From contig NZ_JZKH01000035.1 in assembly GCF_000961885.1 (NCBI RefSeq), positions 1 to 64,000 of the forward strand: a DNA stretch of 64,000 bases. Direction: 5' to 3'. The position numbers and the translations under genes are program-made. The stretch comes from Streptomyces rubellomurinus (GTDB lineage: Bacteria; Actinomycetota; Actinomycetes; Streptomycetales; Streptomycetaceae). Positions 26,587 through 37,014 of this stretch are shown piece after piece (position 1 is the first letter of the stretch; the number at the start of each line of letters is the position of its first letter). The notes under the pieces were generated by a model that worked only from the letters and a program-made list of their open reading frames with translations, did no database searches and was not told where the DNA came from.

Positions 26587-27189
26587 TCAGCCGCGGGAAA
26601 GCCGTTCCTGGAGGCGGGACTTGGCGGCGGGCCACTCATCCGCCAGCATCGAGAAGTAGGCGCTGTCGCGCCAGGTGCCGGTGGGGCGCAGGCGGTGGCG
26701 GCGCAGGATGCCCTCGAACTGGGCGCCGAGGCGCTGGATGGCGTTGCGGGAGCGCTCGTTGAGGGCGTCGGTCTTCCAGAAGACGCGGCCCATACCGAGG
26801 TCCTCGAAGGCGTGGATCAGGAGCAGGAGCTTGGCCTCGGTGTTGACCGCGGTGCGCCAGACCGAGCGGGCGTACAGGGTGCCGCCGATCTCGACGGACT
26901 CGTCCTGGGCGCTGTAGTCGTGGTAGCCGGTCATGCCCACGGCCCGGCCGCTCGCGAGGTCGACGGCGGCGAAGTAGACGCAGCCCCCCTCGGCCGCCTC
27001 CGCGATCCGCTCGTCGACGATCCGGCCGAGCTCCTGCTCCGACGCGGGCGGGAGGTTCATGGTCCAGCGCCAGACCTCGGGTTCGGAGCCCACGGTGGCC
27101 CAGAGGTCGGCGACGTGGCGGCGGTCCAGCGGCTCCAGGCGGATGTGGCGGCCGGTGAGGGTGGTGGGGGAGGGCAGCTTCGCGGTCAT
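26587..27189 (-). CDS. GNAT family N-acetyltransferase
   Basis: A 200-aa acetyltransferase of the RimJ/RimL-like subgroup: TLTGRHIRLEPLDRRHVADLW at the N terminus, VAMT-type core, and the acetyl-CoA region SVWRTAVNTEAKLLLLIHAF with WKTDALNERSRNAIQRLGA. The canonical Q/RxxGxG/A loop is replaced by a WRTAVNTEAK version, as in the protein-modifying branch with a degenerate loop. It is downstream of the purA terminator on the same strand and probably has its own promoter. Confidence 0.82.
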   Translation of the reverse strand: MTAKLPSPTTLTGRHIRLEPLDRRHVADLWATVGSEPEVWRWTMNLPPASEQELGRIVDERIAEAAEGGCVYFAAVDLASGRAVGMTGYHDYSAQDESVEIGGTLYARSVWRTAVNTEAKLLLLIHAFEDLGMGRVFWKTDALNERSRNAIQRLGAQFEGILRRHRLRPTGTWRDSAYFSMLADEWPAAKSRLQERLSRG

Positions 27190-27265
27190 GATCCGAAACG
27201 TAGCCCGGTTTTGAACTAGAGGCAAGGGATTTATGCACTAGTGCAAACGGCCGAAGGCTGGGCAA

Positions 27266-27304
27266 AGCGAAGGCCCGGCGGGAGCGTCCCGCCGGGCCTT
27301 CGCT
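27266..27304 (-). terminator. purA terminator
   Basis: A perfect long stem (AGCGAAGGCCCGGCGGGA paired with TCCCGCCGGGCCTTCGCT) begins 13 bases after the purA stop codon. Confidence 0.9.
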
Positions 27305-27316
27305 TCAACTACCGGA

Positions 27317-28705
<1,389 letters not shown>

Positions 28706-28726
28706 TTACCTGAGGAAGGACCGGTC

Positions 28727-29638
28727 GTGTCGTCCCTGTCCACGCCCGCGAACGGCGGCCCCGAACCGATCCTGCTGCTCCTCGACCCGGCGGCCCGGCG
28801 GGCGGACGGCGAGTCCGTGCGGATCGCGAAGGACGTGCTGTGCGGAGGTACGGACGTCAAGCTGGCCTGCCCGGAGGGCCCGTCCGAACTCGACCGGATG
28901 CTTTCGCACCGGGGCCGGCGGCGACCGGTGGTGATCGGTTCCGACCTGGCGCTGCGGAGGGTGCTGCAGGCCCTGCACCGCCAGTGTGAGCTGGGCGTCG
29001 ATCCGGTGGGGATGATTCCGGTCGGCCGTGCCGAGGAGTCGGCGGCGGCCCGCGCGCTCGGCGTGCCGGGGGAGCCGGTGCGGGCCGCGCGGGCGGTGCT
29101 GTCGGGCGTGCCGCGCCGGCTGGACCTGCTGGTGGACGACGGCGGCGGGGTGGCCCTGGGCGGGGTGCGGATCACCTGCGGCGGAGCCCGCAGGATGGTG
29201 GGCCGTCCGGGTGGCTGGCGTTCGCTATGGGCGAAACTGGCTGCGGCCGAGCAGGGGACGACACTCACCGCCGAGGCCGTCGAGTCCGGCTCCCGGGTCC
29301 GGGTCGAGGCGGACGGCCGGCTGCTCGCGGACGTCCACCGGCCGGTCCGGCTGGTCCAGGTGACCCTGCCGGGCGCCGAACCGGAGGCCGCGGCGGTGAA
29401 CGGGACGGCGGACGGGACGGCGGACGGGGCGGTGAACGGGACGGCGGACGGCCTGCTGGAGGTCGTGGTCCGCGCGCCCGGCGGGCTGGTCCGGGCCCGG
29501 GCGGCGAGCGTCTCGGTGGTCGGCCGGGGCTTCGACTACGAAGCGGACGGCCACCCGGTGGGCCCGGTCCGCGCCCGCACCTGGACGGCCCACCCGGGCG
29601 CCTGGGGCCTGCTGCTGCCCGCACGGCCGGTCGGGTAG
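28727..29638 (+). CDS. Diacylglycerol kinase-like protein
   Basis: A 303-aa protein of the DAGK_cat/lipid-kinase-like type found between purA and purF in streptomycetes. The start GTG follows GAGGAAGG. Residues near 55-80 (SHRGRRRPVVIGSDLALRRV) and 100-115 correspond to the N-terminal nucleotide-binding region, but the classic GGDGT motif is not evident, so catalysis is uncertain. Around residue 225 there is an in-frame tandem repeat (NGTADGTADGAVNGTADG, units of six residues) that looks like a recent expansion. A phospholipid link is inference from family only. Confidence 0.65.
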   Translation: MSSLSTPANGGPEPILLLLDPAARRADGESVRIAKDVLCGGTDVKLACPEGPSELDRMLSHRGRRRPVVIGSDLALRRVLQALHRQCELGVDPVGMIPVGRAEESAAARALGVPGEPVRAARAVLSGVPRRLDLLVDDGGGVALGGVRITCGGARRMVGRPGGWRSLWAKLAAAEQGTTLTAEAVESGSRVRVEADGRLLADVHRPVRLVQVTLPGAEPEAAAVNGTADGTADGAVNGTADGLLEVVVRAPGGLVRARAASVSVVGRGFDYEADGHPVGPVRARTWTAHPGAWGLLLPARPVG

Positions 29639-29921
29639 CGCGCCGGACGGCCCCGGGCGGCTCGGCCGCCGCCGGATGACCGCCGGGTGAACCCCGGGTG
29701 AGCAGGCTCACTTTCGCGATCGCGGCGCCGGGCGGGCCCGATCGCCCCCGAATCCCCAACAGGCGCGAACCGCAAGGCCAACCGCCGCCCGCGGGAATTC
29801 CCCCCACCCGAATTCCCGGCCCGGTAAGGGGTTTTGTCTACGCGCGTTACCCGACGATCACGCCCCTGACCGGCCCTCCCGCGTTCCGAAAGCCCGTTTC
29901 GACTGCCCTAGACTCGAAGAC

Positions 29922-31505
29922 GTGCCACGTGGTGACGGAAGACTCAACCACGATCTTCTTCCCGGCGAGAAGGGCCCCCAGGACGCTTGCGGCGTCTTCG
30001 GTGTCTGGGCTCCCGGCGAGGAGGTCGCCAAGCTCACGTTCTTCGGCCTTTACGCCCTGCAGCACCGCGGTCAGGAATCCGCGGGCATCGCAGTGAGCAA
30101 CGGCTCCCAGATTCTCGTCTTCAAGGACATGGGGCTCGTCTCCCAGGTCTTCGACGAGGCCTCGCTGGGGTCGTTGCACGGGCATATCGCCGTCGGACAC
30201 GCCCGCTACTCGACCACCGGGTCCTCGGTCTGGGAGAACGCCCAGCCGACCTTCCGCGCGACCGTGCACGGTTCGCTGGCCCTCGGGCACAACGGAAACC
30301 TGGTGAACACCGCCGAACTGGCGGCCATGGTCGCCGAACTCCCGGGCGAGGAGCACGTCTCCCGCTCCGGCCGGACGGCCGCGACCAACGACACCGACCT
30401 GGTGACCGCCCTGCTGGCCGGCCACCCGGACCTCTCCATCGAGGAGACGGCCAAGGTCGTGCTGCCCAAGGTCAAGGGCGCCTTCTCGCTCGTCTTCATG
30501 GACGAGCACACCCTCTACGCCGCCCGCGACCCGCAGGGCATCCGCCCGCTGGTGCTCGGCCGGCTGGAGCGCGGCTGGGTGGTCGCCTCCGAGACGGCGG
30601 CGCTGGACATCGTCGGCGCCTCCTTCATCCGCGAGGTCGAGCCCGGCGAGCTCATCGCCATCGACGAGAACGGCCTGCGCACCTCGCGCTTCGCCGAGGC
30701 CAAGCCCAAGGGCTGCGTCTTCGAGTACGTCTACCTGGCCCGCCCCGACACCTCCATCGCCGGCCGCAACGTGCACCTCTCCCGCGTGGAGATGGGCCGC
30801 CGGCTGGCCGAGGAGGCCCCGGTCGAGGCCGACCTGGTGATAGCCACGCCCGAGTCCGGCACCCCCGCCGCGATCGGCTACGCCGAGGCCAGCGGCATCC
30901 CGTACGGCTCCGGCCTGGTGAAGAACGCCTACGTGGGCCGCACCTTCATCCAGCCCAGCCAGACCATCCGCCAGCTCGGCATCCGGCTCAAGCTCAACCC
31001 GCTGCGCGAGGTCATCGCCGGCAAGCGCCTGGTGGTCGTGGACGACTCGATCGTGCGCGGCAACACCCAGCGCGCGCTGGTGAAGATGCTGCGCGAGGCG
31101 GGCGCCGCCGAGGTGCACATCCGGATCTCCTCGCCGCCGGTGAAGTGGCCCTGCTTCTTCGGGATCGACTTCGCCACCCGCGCGGAGCTGATCGCCAACG
31201 GCATGACCATCGAGGAGATCGGCCGCACCCTCGGCGCGGACTCGCTCTCCTACATCTCGATCGACGGCATGATCGAGGCCACCAAGCAGCCCAAGGACAA
31301 GCTCTGCCGGGCCTGCTTCGACGGCGAGTACCCGATGGAGCTGCCGGATCCGGCGCTGCTCGGCAAGCTCCTGCTGGAGGCGGAGATCAAGGGCGGCCAG
31401 CAGGCCCCGGCCGTCCGCGGCAAGCCGACCAGCGGCAGCGACCTGGACGGCGTCCAGTCGCTGCTCGGCGGGGCGGGCGCGGCCGACGCGCTGCGCCGCC
31501 CGTAA
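29922..31505 (+). CDS. purF: Amidophosphoribosyltransferase
   Basis: A 527-aa enzyme that catalyses the first step of purine synthesis (PRPP plus glutamine to phosphoribosylamine). The glutaminase nucleophile is Cys23 in DACGVFGVW, exposed after removal of a 22-residue propeptide. PRPP binding is VVVDDSIVRGNT (near 370). GCVFEYVYLARPD and the CRAC and later Cys residues suggest the B. subtilis-type iron-sulfur enzyme. GTG start. purM begins 98 bases downstream on the same strand, so the two form the usual purF-purM operon. Confidence 0.97.
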   Translation: MPRGDGRLNHDLLPGEKGPQDACGVFGVWAPGEEVAKLTFFGLYALQHRGQESAGIAVSNGSQILVFKDMGLVSQVFDEASLGSLHGHIAVGHARYSTTGSSVWENAQPTFRATVHGSLALGHNGNLVNTAELAAMVAELPGEEHVSRSGRTAATNDTDLVTALLAGHPDLSIEETAKVVLPKVKGAFSLVFMDEHTLYAARDPQGIRPLVLGRLERGWVVASETAALDIVGASFIREVEPGELIAIDENGLRTSRFAEAKPKGCVFEYVYLARPDTSIAGRNVHLSRVEMGRRLAEEAPVEADLVIATPESGTPAAIGYAEASGIPYGSGLVKNAYVGRTFIQPSQTIRQLGIRLKLNPLREVIAGKRLVVVDDSIVRGNTQRALVKMLREAGAAEVHIRISSPPVKWPCFFGIDFATRAELIANGMTIEEIGRTLGADSLSYISIDGMIEATKQPKDKLCRACFDGEYPMELPDPALLGKLLLEAEIKGGQQAPAVRGKPTSGSDLDGVQSLLGGAGAADALRRP

Positions 31506-31603
31506 CGAACGCAGGTGGGGTCCCGCGAACCGGGGCCCCACCGCCGTTCCACCCCCCGGTTGTTCAAGAACCACCCCCACCTGACCCGAAAGGGCCGCAC
31601 GCA

Positions 31604-32689
31604 GTGACCAGCAACCAGAACGGCGCCACCTACGCCGCCGCCGGTGTCGACATCGAGGCGGGCGACCGCGCCGTCGAGCTCATGAAGCAGTGGGTGAAGA
31701 AGGCCAACCGCCCCGAGGTGGTCGGCGGTCTCGGCGGCTTCGCCGGCCTCTTCGACGCGTCCGCGTTCAAGAACTACGAGCGGCCGCTGCTGGCCTCGGC
31801 CACCGACGGCGTGGGGACCAAGGTGGCCATCGCGGCCGCCATGGACAAGCACGACACCATCGGCCACGACCTGGTCGGCATGGTCGTCGACGACCTCGTG
31901 GTGTGCGGCGCCGAGCCGCTGTTCATGACCGACTACATCTGCGTCGGCAAGGTCGTCCCGGAGCGCGTCGCCGCGATCGTCAAGGGCATCGCCGAGGGCT
32001 GCGCGCTGGCCGGCTGCGCCCTGGTCGGCGGCGAGACCGCCGAGCACCCCGGCCTGCTGGGCCCGGACGAGTACGATGTCGCGGGCGCCGGCACCGGCGT
32101 GGTGGAGGCCGACGCGCTGCTCGGCGCCGACCGCGTGCGGGCGGGCGACGTGGTCATCGCGATGGCCGCCTCCGGCCTGCACTCCAACGGCTACTCGCTG
32201 GTCCGCCACGTGCTGCTGAACCAGGCCGGCTGGTCGCTGGACCGCAAGGTCGAGGAGTTCGGCCGCACCCTCGGCGAGGAGCTGCTGGAGCCGACCCGGA
32301 TCTACTCGCTGGACTGCCTGGCGCTCACCCGCGCCACCGAGGTGCACGCCTTCTCGCACGTCACCGGTGGCGGCCTGGCGGCCAACCTGGCCCGGGTCAT
32401 CCCGGACGGCCTGCACGCCCGCCTGGACCGCGGCACCTGGACCCCGCTGCCGGTCTTCCGGACCGTCGCCGAGGTCGGCAAGGTGGCCACCCTGGAGATC
32501 GAGAAGACGCTCAACATGGGCGTCGGCATGGTCGCCGTCGTCCCGCCGCACTCGGTGGACGTCGTGCTGGCGATCCTGGAGGACCGCGGCGTCGAGGCCT
32601 GGCTGCTCGGCGACATCGTCGAGCGCACGGACGAGCACGAGGGCGGCGCGGCGCTCTACAACGCCTACGAGGGCTTCACGGCGGGCTGA
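31604..32689 (+). CDS. purM: Phosphoribosylformylglycinamidine cyclo-ligase
   Basis: A 361-aa AIR synthetase, which closes the imidazole ring using ATP. ATDGVGTKVAIAAAMD (about 65-80), DDLVVCGAEPLFMTDYI and GGETAEHPG are family signatures. GTG start at 31604, preceded by GAAAGGGC. It is the second gene of the purF-purM operon, ended by a hairpin at 32706. Confidence 0.97.
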   Translation: MTSNQNGATYAAAGVDIEAGDRAVELMKQWVKKANRPEVVGGLGGFAGLFDASAFKNYERPLLASATDGVGTKVAIAAAMDKHDTIGHDLVGMVVDDLVVCGAEPLFMTDYICVGKVVPERVAAIVKGIAEGCALAGCALVGGETAEHPGLLGPDEYDVAGAGTGVVEADALLGADRVRAGDVVIAMAASGLHSNGYSLVRHVLLNQAGWSLDRKVEEFGRTLGEELLEPTRIYSLDCLALTRATEVHAFSHVTGGGLAANLARVIPDGLHARLDRGTWTPLPVFRTVAEVGKVATLEIEKTLNMGVGMVAVVPPHSVDVVLAILEDRGVEAWLLGDIVERTDEHEGGAALYNAYEGFTAG

Positions 32690-32705
32690 TCCGCCGAGGA
32701 CGACG

Positions 32706-32739
32706 CGAGGGCCCCTCCGGCCTGCCGGAGGGGCCCTCG
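32706..32739 (+). terminator. purF-purM operon terminator
   Basis: A 15-bp GC-rich stem (CGAGGGCCCCTCCGG / CCGGAGGGGCCCTCG) with a 4-base loop, 17 bases after the purM stop. Confidence 0.88.
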
Positions 32740-32832
32740 TGCACGTCGGGGGAGGCGAGCGGGCGAATCACGAGAACGCCGAAGACCGGCCCGGCGCCCA
32801 GGGCGCCCGGACCGGTCCGGTGAAGCTGCGGG

Positions 32833-33090
32833 TTACGAGCGGCGGGAGGCCTGCGAGGACCCGGCGCCCGGCTCGTTGTCGTCCTCGTCGTCGAGGGCGC
32901 CGTAGCGGGCGGCGTACTCCGCGTACGGGTCGTCGTCCTCCTCCTCCTCGATCGGCTCAGGCTCGATCGAAGCGGTGGACGGCGATACGCCCAGCTCGTT
33001 GGACAGACGGTTAGCGTCAAACCCGCCGCTGTTGTACTTCAGCTCGCGGGCGACCTTCGTCTGCTTGGCCTTGGCCCGGCCGCGCCCCAT
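32833..33090 (-). CDS. DUF3073 protein
   Basis: An 85-aa basic/acidic protein starting MGRGRAKAKQTKVARELKYN, the hallmark of DUF3073, followed by a strongly acidic stretch (EEEEDDDPYAEYAARYGALDDED). It is conserved next to purM in actinomycetes. The role is unknown; the basic head suggests nucleic-acid contact. Confidence 0.9.
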   Translation of the reverse strand: MGRGRAKAKQTKVARELKYNSGGFDANRLSNELGVSPSTASIEPEPIEEEEDDDPYAEYAARYGALDDEDDNEPGAGSSQASRRS

Positions 33091-33463
33091 GGGTCGACCC
33101 CCTCAACGATGGGGCTCACGGCCCCGAGTCTGACACGTGTTCATGATCAGGACCGGCCTGCCCGAAGTGGAGAAGCCGTCCCTTGGAGCATTAACGGTAC
33201 CTGTTTCCGCCGCTGGACGGTACGTCGTCGGTGTGACGTGGCGCGCACCGACCGCACCCGCGACCAGGTCTTCCCAGGTCAGGGGAGGTTTTGCGGCAGT
33301 TTGCGCGCTGTCCAGAGGTATCTGAGGTCCGTCGTTCCAGGACTGATTATCCCCCCTGGGGGGACCTCGGATCACCCGTTCGGGCGGAGAAGTGAGAATC
33401 CGGTTCCACATCGTGATGCGCGGGAGGCCATTGGGGGGCCTCCCGCGCATCACGGCCGCTCGG
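33091..33463. other. Intergenic region between DUF3073 and vdh
   Basis: The region holds the DUF3073 promoter (right part) and the vdh terminator (33412-33454). No further gene or structure was seen. Confidence 0.6.
33412..33454 (-). terminator. vdh terminator hairpin
   Basis: A perfect 18-bp stem (CGTGATGCGCGGGAGGCC / GGCCTCCCGCGCATCACG) with a 7-base loop, 10 bases after the vdh stop. Confidence 0.9.
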
Positions 33464-34621
33464 TCAGCCCCGGCGGGCGCCCGGCAGCAGGACGGTGCGC
33501 AGCGCGCTGATCTCGCGCATCCGCTTCTCGGCCAGGCGGTCGGCGGCGACGGCCGGCGGGACGTCGTCGGCGGCGGCCCGGGTGAAGATCTCCAGGGTGG
33601 TGTCGAAGATCTTGGTGGCCTTGTTCTTGGCCCGCTCGAAGTTGAAGCCGTCGATCTCGTCGGCGACCTGGATCACGCCGCCGGAGTTCACCAGGTAGTC
33701 CGGCGCGTAGAGGATGCCGCGGTCGGCGAGGTCCTTCTCGACGCCCGGGTGGGCCAGCTGGTTGTTGGCCGCGCCGCAGACGACGGAGGTGCCGAACTCG
33801 CCCAGCGCGGCGACGGTGTCGTCGGTCAGCGCGCCGCCGAGGGCGCAGGGGGCGTAGACGTCCAGCTTGGCCTGGAGCAGCGCGGCGGTGTCGGCGACGA
33901 CCTCCACCTCCGGGTGGGCGGCGCGCACCCGGTTGACGGCGGCCTCGAAGGGGTCGGTGACGACGACGGTGGCGCCGTCCGCGACCAGGTGGCCGACCAG
34001 GTAGTGGCCGACCTTGCCGACGCCCGCGACGCCGACCCGCTTGCCGCGCAGGGTCGGCTGGCCCCAGCGGGCCTGGGCGCTGGCGCGCATGCCCTGGAAG
34101 ACGCCGAAGGCGGTCAGGATGGACGAGTCGCCGGCGCCGCCGTGCTCGGGCGAGCGGCCGGTCACGAACGAGGTCTCGCGCGCGATGACGTCCATGTCCT
34201 GGACGTAGGTGCCCACGTCGCAGGCGGTGATGTAGCGGCCGCGCAGGGACTCGACGAAGCGGCCGTAGGCCCGGAGCATCGCCTCGTTCTTGACCTTGTT
34301 CGGGTCGCCGATGATGACGGCCTTGCCGCCGCCGAGGTCGAGCCCGGCCAGCGCGTTCTTGTAGGACATCCCGCGGGACAGGTTCAGCGCGTCCTCCAGC
34401 GCCGCCTCCTCGGAGGCGTACGGGAAGAAGCGGGTGCCGCCGAGGGCCGGGCCCAGGGCGGTGGAGTGGATGGCGATGATCGCCTTGAGCCCCGAGGTGC
34501 GGTCGTGGCAGAGGACGACCTGCTCGTGGCCGTCGCCGAGGGCGCCGTCCTGCTCGGTACGGAAGATCCTGCTGAGCACGCCGGATGCGGAGTGCGTGGC
34601 GGGGGTCTGTACGTCGGTCAC
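33464..34621 (-). CDS. vdh: Valine dehydrogenase (Glu/Leu/Phe/Val dehydrogenase family)
   Basis: A 385-aa NAD-dependent amino acid dehydrogenase that deaminates branched-chain amino acids. [20 protein letters not shown] and the lysine-rich [18 protein letters not shown] (about 85-102) hold the substrate and catalytic lysines. [20 protein letters not shown] (near 195-214) is the NAD-binding Rossmann motif. The family and the position next to bldC and DUF3073 match the streptomycete vdh locus, which feeds acyl-CoA precursors to antibiotic synthesis. Substrate preference (Val or Leu) cannot be read from sequence alone. Confidence 0.9.
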   Translation of the reverse strand: MTDVQTPATHSASGVLSRIFRTEQDGALGDGHEQVVLCHDRTSGLKAIIAIHSTALGPALGGTRFFPYASEEAALEDALNLSRGMSYKNALAGLDLGGGKAVIIGDPNKVKNEAMLRAYGRFVESLRGRYITACDVGTYVQDMDVIARETSFVTGRSPEHGGAGDSSILTAFGVFQGMRASAQARWGQPTLRGKRVGVAGVGKVGHYLVGHLVADGATVVVTDPFEAAVNRVRAAHPEVEVVADTAALLQAKLDVYAPCALGGALTDDTVAALGEFGTSVVCGAANNQLAHPGVEKDLADRGILYAPDYLVNSGGVIQVADEIDGFNFERAKNKATKIFDTTLEIFTRAAADDVPPAVAADRLAEKRMREISALRTVLLPGARRG

Positions 34622-34819
34622 TGTGGTGACTCCAGTATCGAAGGCCCGCTGCTGTGGTGCGGGCGCCTAAGGCGAAGAGTAGTCGCGCACGGGCCTCGGA
34701 TCGGCCCTCTTGTCCGAGCTTGGGCCGGTTGTCCGAGTGCTGAGACGGGAGGGGTGCGGAGGGTGCGGGCGCCAACGGTCCGGGGCGCGCCCTCCCGGGC
34801 CCGCGCGACCCGTGCGACC

Positions 34820-35764
34820 ATGCAGGACGTGACCGTCGTACGCACTTCCGTACAGCCGCCCTACGCCGCCCACCTGCGGGTCTACGAGCCGTTGGCCGCC
34901 TACCCGGAGCCCGAGCGCGGGCACTGGCAGGCGTACGCCGCGGAGCACGGGCCGGACGCCGGGGCGGCGGAGCGGCCGGTGGCGGCGGCGGTGCTGGAGG
35001 AGCAGCGGGAGGCGCTGGCGGAGCTGGCCGCGCGCACGCCGCGGGCGCTGCCGGAGCGGGAGAGCGGCCGCGCGTACCTGCGGGTGGTGGACGGCGTCCT
35101 CTACGTCTGCCCGTGGGCCACCAGGCTGCGCAGCTGGCAGGCGCTGGACGAGTTGCGGGCCGGGGCGCCGGTGGCGCTGCTGGACACCGCGCTGCCGCCG
35201 GCGGCCCGGGCGGCCGCCGAGGCGGACCGGGAGCGCTGGCGGGCCGAGCACCCGGACGCCCGGCCGTGGATCCTGACCAGCCGGTGGGAGGTGCCGGTGC
35301 GCTGGTTCCTGCCGTTCGGCGACGAGGACCGCTGCTTCGTCCCGGCCGGACCGGAGGCCGGGCAGGAACCCGTCCGGGAGGCGGGCCGCGGGAGCGGGCA
35401 GGATGGGGAACAGGCCGGGGCGGCGGCGCTGTTCTACCTGGTGCCGATGGCGCAGGCCCGTCGGCGGGTGGCGCGGGCGTACCGGGCGCTGCGCGAGGAG
35501 GTGCCGGACGGGGAGCTGGTGCAGGGGGCGGAGCAGGTCGGGCGGTGGCTGGAGGAGTTCCATCCGCGCTCGCTGGTGGAACTGGACTACGGGGGGCTGG
35601 TGCACCTGCTGGGGCCGGAGCGGCTGTCGGCGGACCGCTCGGCGGGGGAGCTGGAGGAGGGGCTGCGCGCCCTGCGGGCGGGGGACACGGCGGAGGCGCT
35701 GCGCGTGTACGGGGAACTGACGGTGCGCTGGCGGCGGGTGCTGGCGCTGCGGCACGCGAACTGA
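34820..35764 (+). CDS. Conserved hypothetical protein, divergent from vdh
   Basis: A 314-aa protein with no known domain that I recognise. The start MQDVTVVRTSVQPPYAAHLRVYEPL is followed by alternating acidic helices and a Gly/Glu/Gln-rich insert (about 180-205). WEVPVRWFLPF and the C-terminal region LEEFHPRSLVELDYGGLVHL are its most conserved-looking parts. It occupies the place between vdh and bldC where streptomycetes have a conserved unknown gene. It is divergent from vdh with 198 bases between them. Confidence 0.7.
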   Translation: MQDVTVVRTSVQPPYAAHLRVYEPLAAYPEPERGHWQAYAAEHGPDAGAAERPVAAAVLEEQREALAELAARTPRALPERESGRAYLRVVDGVLYVCPWATRLRSWQALDELRAGAPVALLDTALPPAARAAAEADRERWRAEHPDARPWILTSRWEVPVRWFLPFGDEDRCFVPAGPEAGQEPVREAGRGSGQDGEQAGAAALFYLVPMAQARRRVARAYRALREEVPDGELVQGAEQVGRWLEEFHPRSLVELDYGGLVHLLGPERLSADRSAGELEEGLRALRAGDTAEALRVYGELTVRWRRVLALRHAN

Positions 35765-36251
35765 CGTCCGAACAGCCGTGTATGACTGTAAGGGCCCTAC
35801 GTCCTCCGGCCCGGCTGACCAAGGTCCCGGTTCGGGTCAATAGCTGTCGAACGTGACACTACTCACCGTTGACGCGAACTTACCCCTATGTGCAAAAATG
35901 GGACAACCAGCCCAACTTCACGTGAGCGTGCCCACTTTTGGGTGGTTCTGGAGTCGATGCGTGCTTTGCGGGGAAACGGAGGGTCTGGTCCCCTTGTAAC
36001 CGGACGTCACTGCCGTGTGACTGTCCGTTATGGGGTGGTCCATCGCCATCCGTCTGCCTTGAACCCGTGAGGGGTCAATTTTGGCGGTTTGGTCGATAGG
36101 GCTGGACGGATGGTGTAGTTGTAGACACCAGGACAAGCCGTTCGTCCTATAACCGACTCGGCCCGTCTATGCCATTTCGGGCATCGCGGGCCAAGGTGCA
36201 GAATTTGAAGGATAGAACCGCCCTGGTTCGGTTCTCCCGAGGAGGCCGCTC
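35765..36251. other. Long region upstream of bldC
   Basis: The 487 bases between the hypothetical gene and bldC contain no convincing protein gene. The left part has a TTGACG (35869-35874) without a well-spaced -10, and there is an inverted repeat TCAC / GTGA near 36006-36019 and a TATAAC at 36148-36153. It is richer in A+T than the flanking genes. It probably holds bldC promoters and a long leader; none could be assigned with certainty. Confidence 0.55.
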
Positions 36252-36458
36252 ATGACCGCTCGTACCCCTGATGCCGAGCCCCTGCTGACGCCGGCAGAGG
36301 TTGCCACCATGTTCCGCGTGGACCCGAAGACGGTCACCCGCTGGGCCAAGGCGGGCAAGCTGACGTCGATCCGCACGCTCGGCGGCCACCGCCGCTACCG
36401 CGAGGCGGAGGTGCGCGCTCTGCTGGCCGGGATTCCCGCCCAGCGCACCGAGGCCTGA
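36252..36458 (+). CDS. bldC: Developmental MerR-like regulator BldC
   Basis: A 68-aa protein that is almost entirely one MerR-type winged helix-turn-helix: LLTPAEVATMFRVDPKTVTRWAKAGKLTSIRTLGG (about 11-45), then the basic GGHRRYREAEVR wing. BldC binds head-to-tail repeats in DNA as a chain and delays entry into sporulation. The length and sequence agree with the streptomycete protein. A GAGGAGG ribosome site precedes the ATG. A strong terminator follows at once, so it is transcribed alone. Confidence 0.96.
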   Translation: MTARTPDAEPLLTPAEVATMFRVDPKTVTRWAKAGKLTSIRTLGGHRRYREAEVRALLAGIPAQRTEA

Positions 36459-36474
36459 TCGGCCAAAGGCTCTG

Positions 36475-36524
36475 AAAAGGGGCCGCTTACCGGACTCCGC
36501 CGGGTCCGGTAAGCGGCCCCTTTT
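36475..36524 (+). terminator. bldC terminator
   Basis: A near-perfect 20-bp stem (AAAAGGGGCCGCTTACCGGA paired with TCCGGTAAGCGGCCCCTTTT) with a 10-base loop, ending in four T residues. Confidence 0.92.
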
Positions 36525-36763
36525 GTCATACCTTTAAGGCTTGCCTAAGTTGTCGGAATGCTGAACTCCGGATAACGGTTCGACATCCATGATGCGGGGG
36601 GGATTTACAGTGAATAGCAGTGCAATTTTACATATTAAATTAACCGGCTCATGAGGAGGGTGTGAAGGGCCGGTTTTCAGGGGAGTGCGGGTGACGACCG
36701 TCACATGCAAGATCGCTTGTGGTCCGGACCTGGTTCGGGGTAAAGGGGTCGGCCGGTGAAACG
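36525..36763. other. AT-rich intergenic patch between bldC and tRNA-Asp
   Basis: The stretch 36,595-36,645 (for example TTTTACATATTAAATTAACC) is far poorer in G+C than the rest of the window. It is followed by AACCGGC (36642-36648) and GCCGGTTTT (36669-36677), a weak terminator-like hairpin enclosing an ATGAGGAGGGTGTGA mini-frame (Met-Arg-Arg-Val-stop). No gene is called here. Confidence 0.5.
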
Positions 36764-36800
36764 CGAGAGGCCCGGAACCTTGACGGTTCCGGGCCTCTCG
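36764..36800 (-). terminator. tRNA-Asp terminator
   Basis: A perfect 16-bp stem (CGAGAGGCCCGGAACC / GGTTCCGGGCCTCTCG) with a 5-base loop lies 8 bases past the tRNA 3' end on the minus strand. Confidence 0.88.
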
Positions 36801-36808
36801 CCTTGCGG

Positions 36809-36882
36809 CGATCCCGACGGGACTTGAACCCGCGACCTCCACCTTGACAGGGTGGCGAGCTAACCAACTGCTCCACGGGACC
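36809..36882 (-). tRNA. tRNA-Asp (GTC)
   Basis: A 74-base cloverleaf on the minus strand. Acceptor stem GGTCCCG / CGGGATC (one G-T pair), D stem GAGC / GCTC, anticodon stem CCACC / GGTGG around CTGTCAA, so the anticodon is GTC (Asp), five-base variable loop, and T arm GCGGG TTCAAGT CCCGT. The discriminator is G73, as expected for tRNA-Asp, and CCA is not encoded. Confidence 0.97.
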
Positions 36883-37014
36883 AGATTGTTCTGATCTCGT
36901 TCACTCGCTTGCCGCGCTGCGAACAAGACAGACTGTAGCCCATGGTGGGCCTCCAGGTCGAACTGGCTCCTGAAGGCCCACCACGCCGCCCCGCAGCTCA
37001 GGGCGCCGCCCGGG

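Noticed and set aside
35888..36070. 60-codon frame upstream of bldC
   Set aside because: No ribosome site, no protein-like pattern and no clear codon bias; treated as leader DNA.
36534..36926. Frames across 36,534-36,926
   Set aside because: They run over the tRNA-Asp gene and its terminator.
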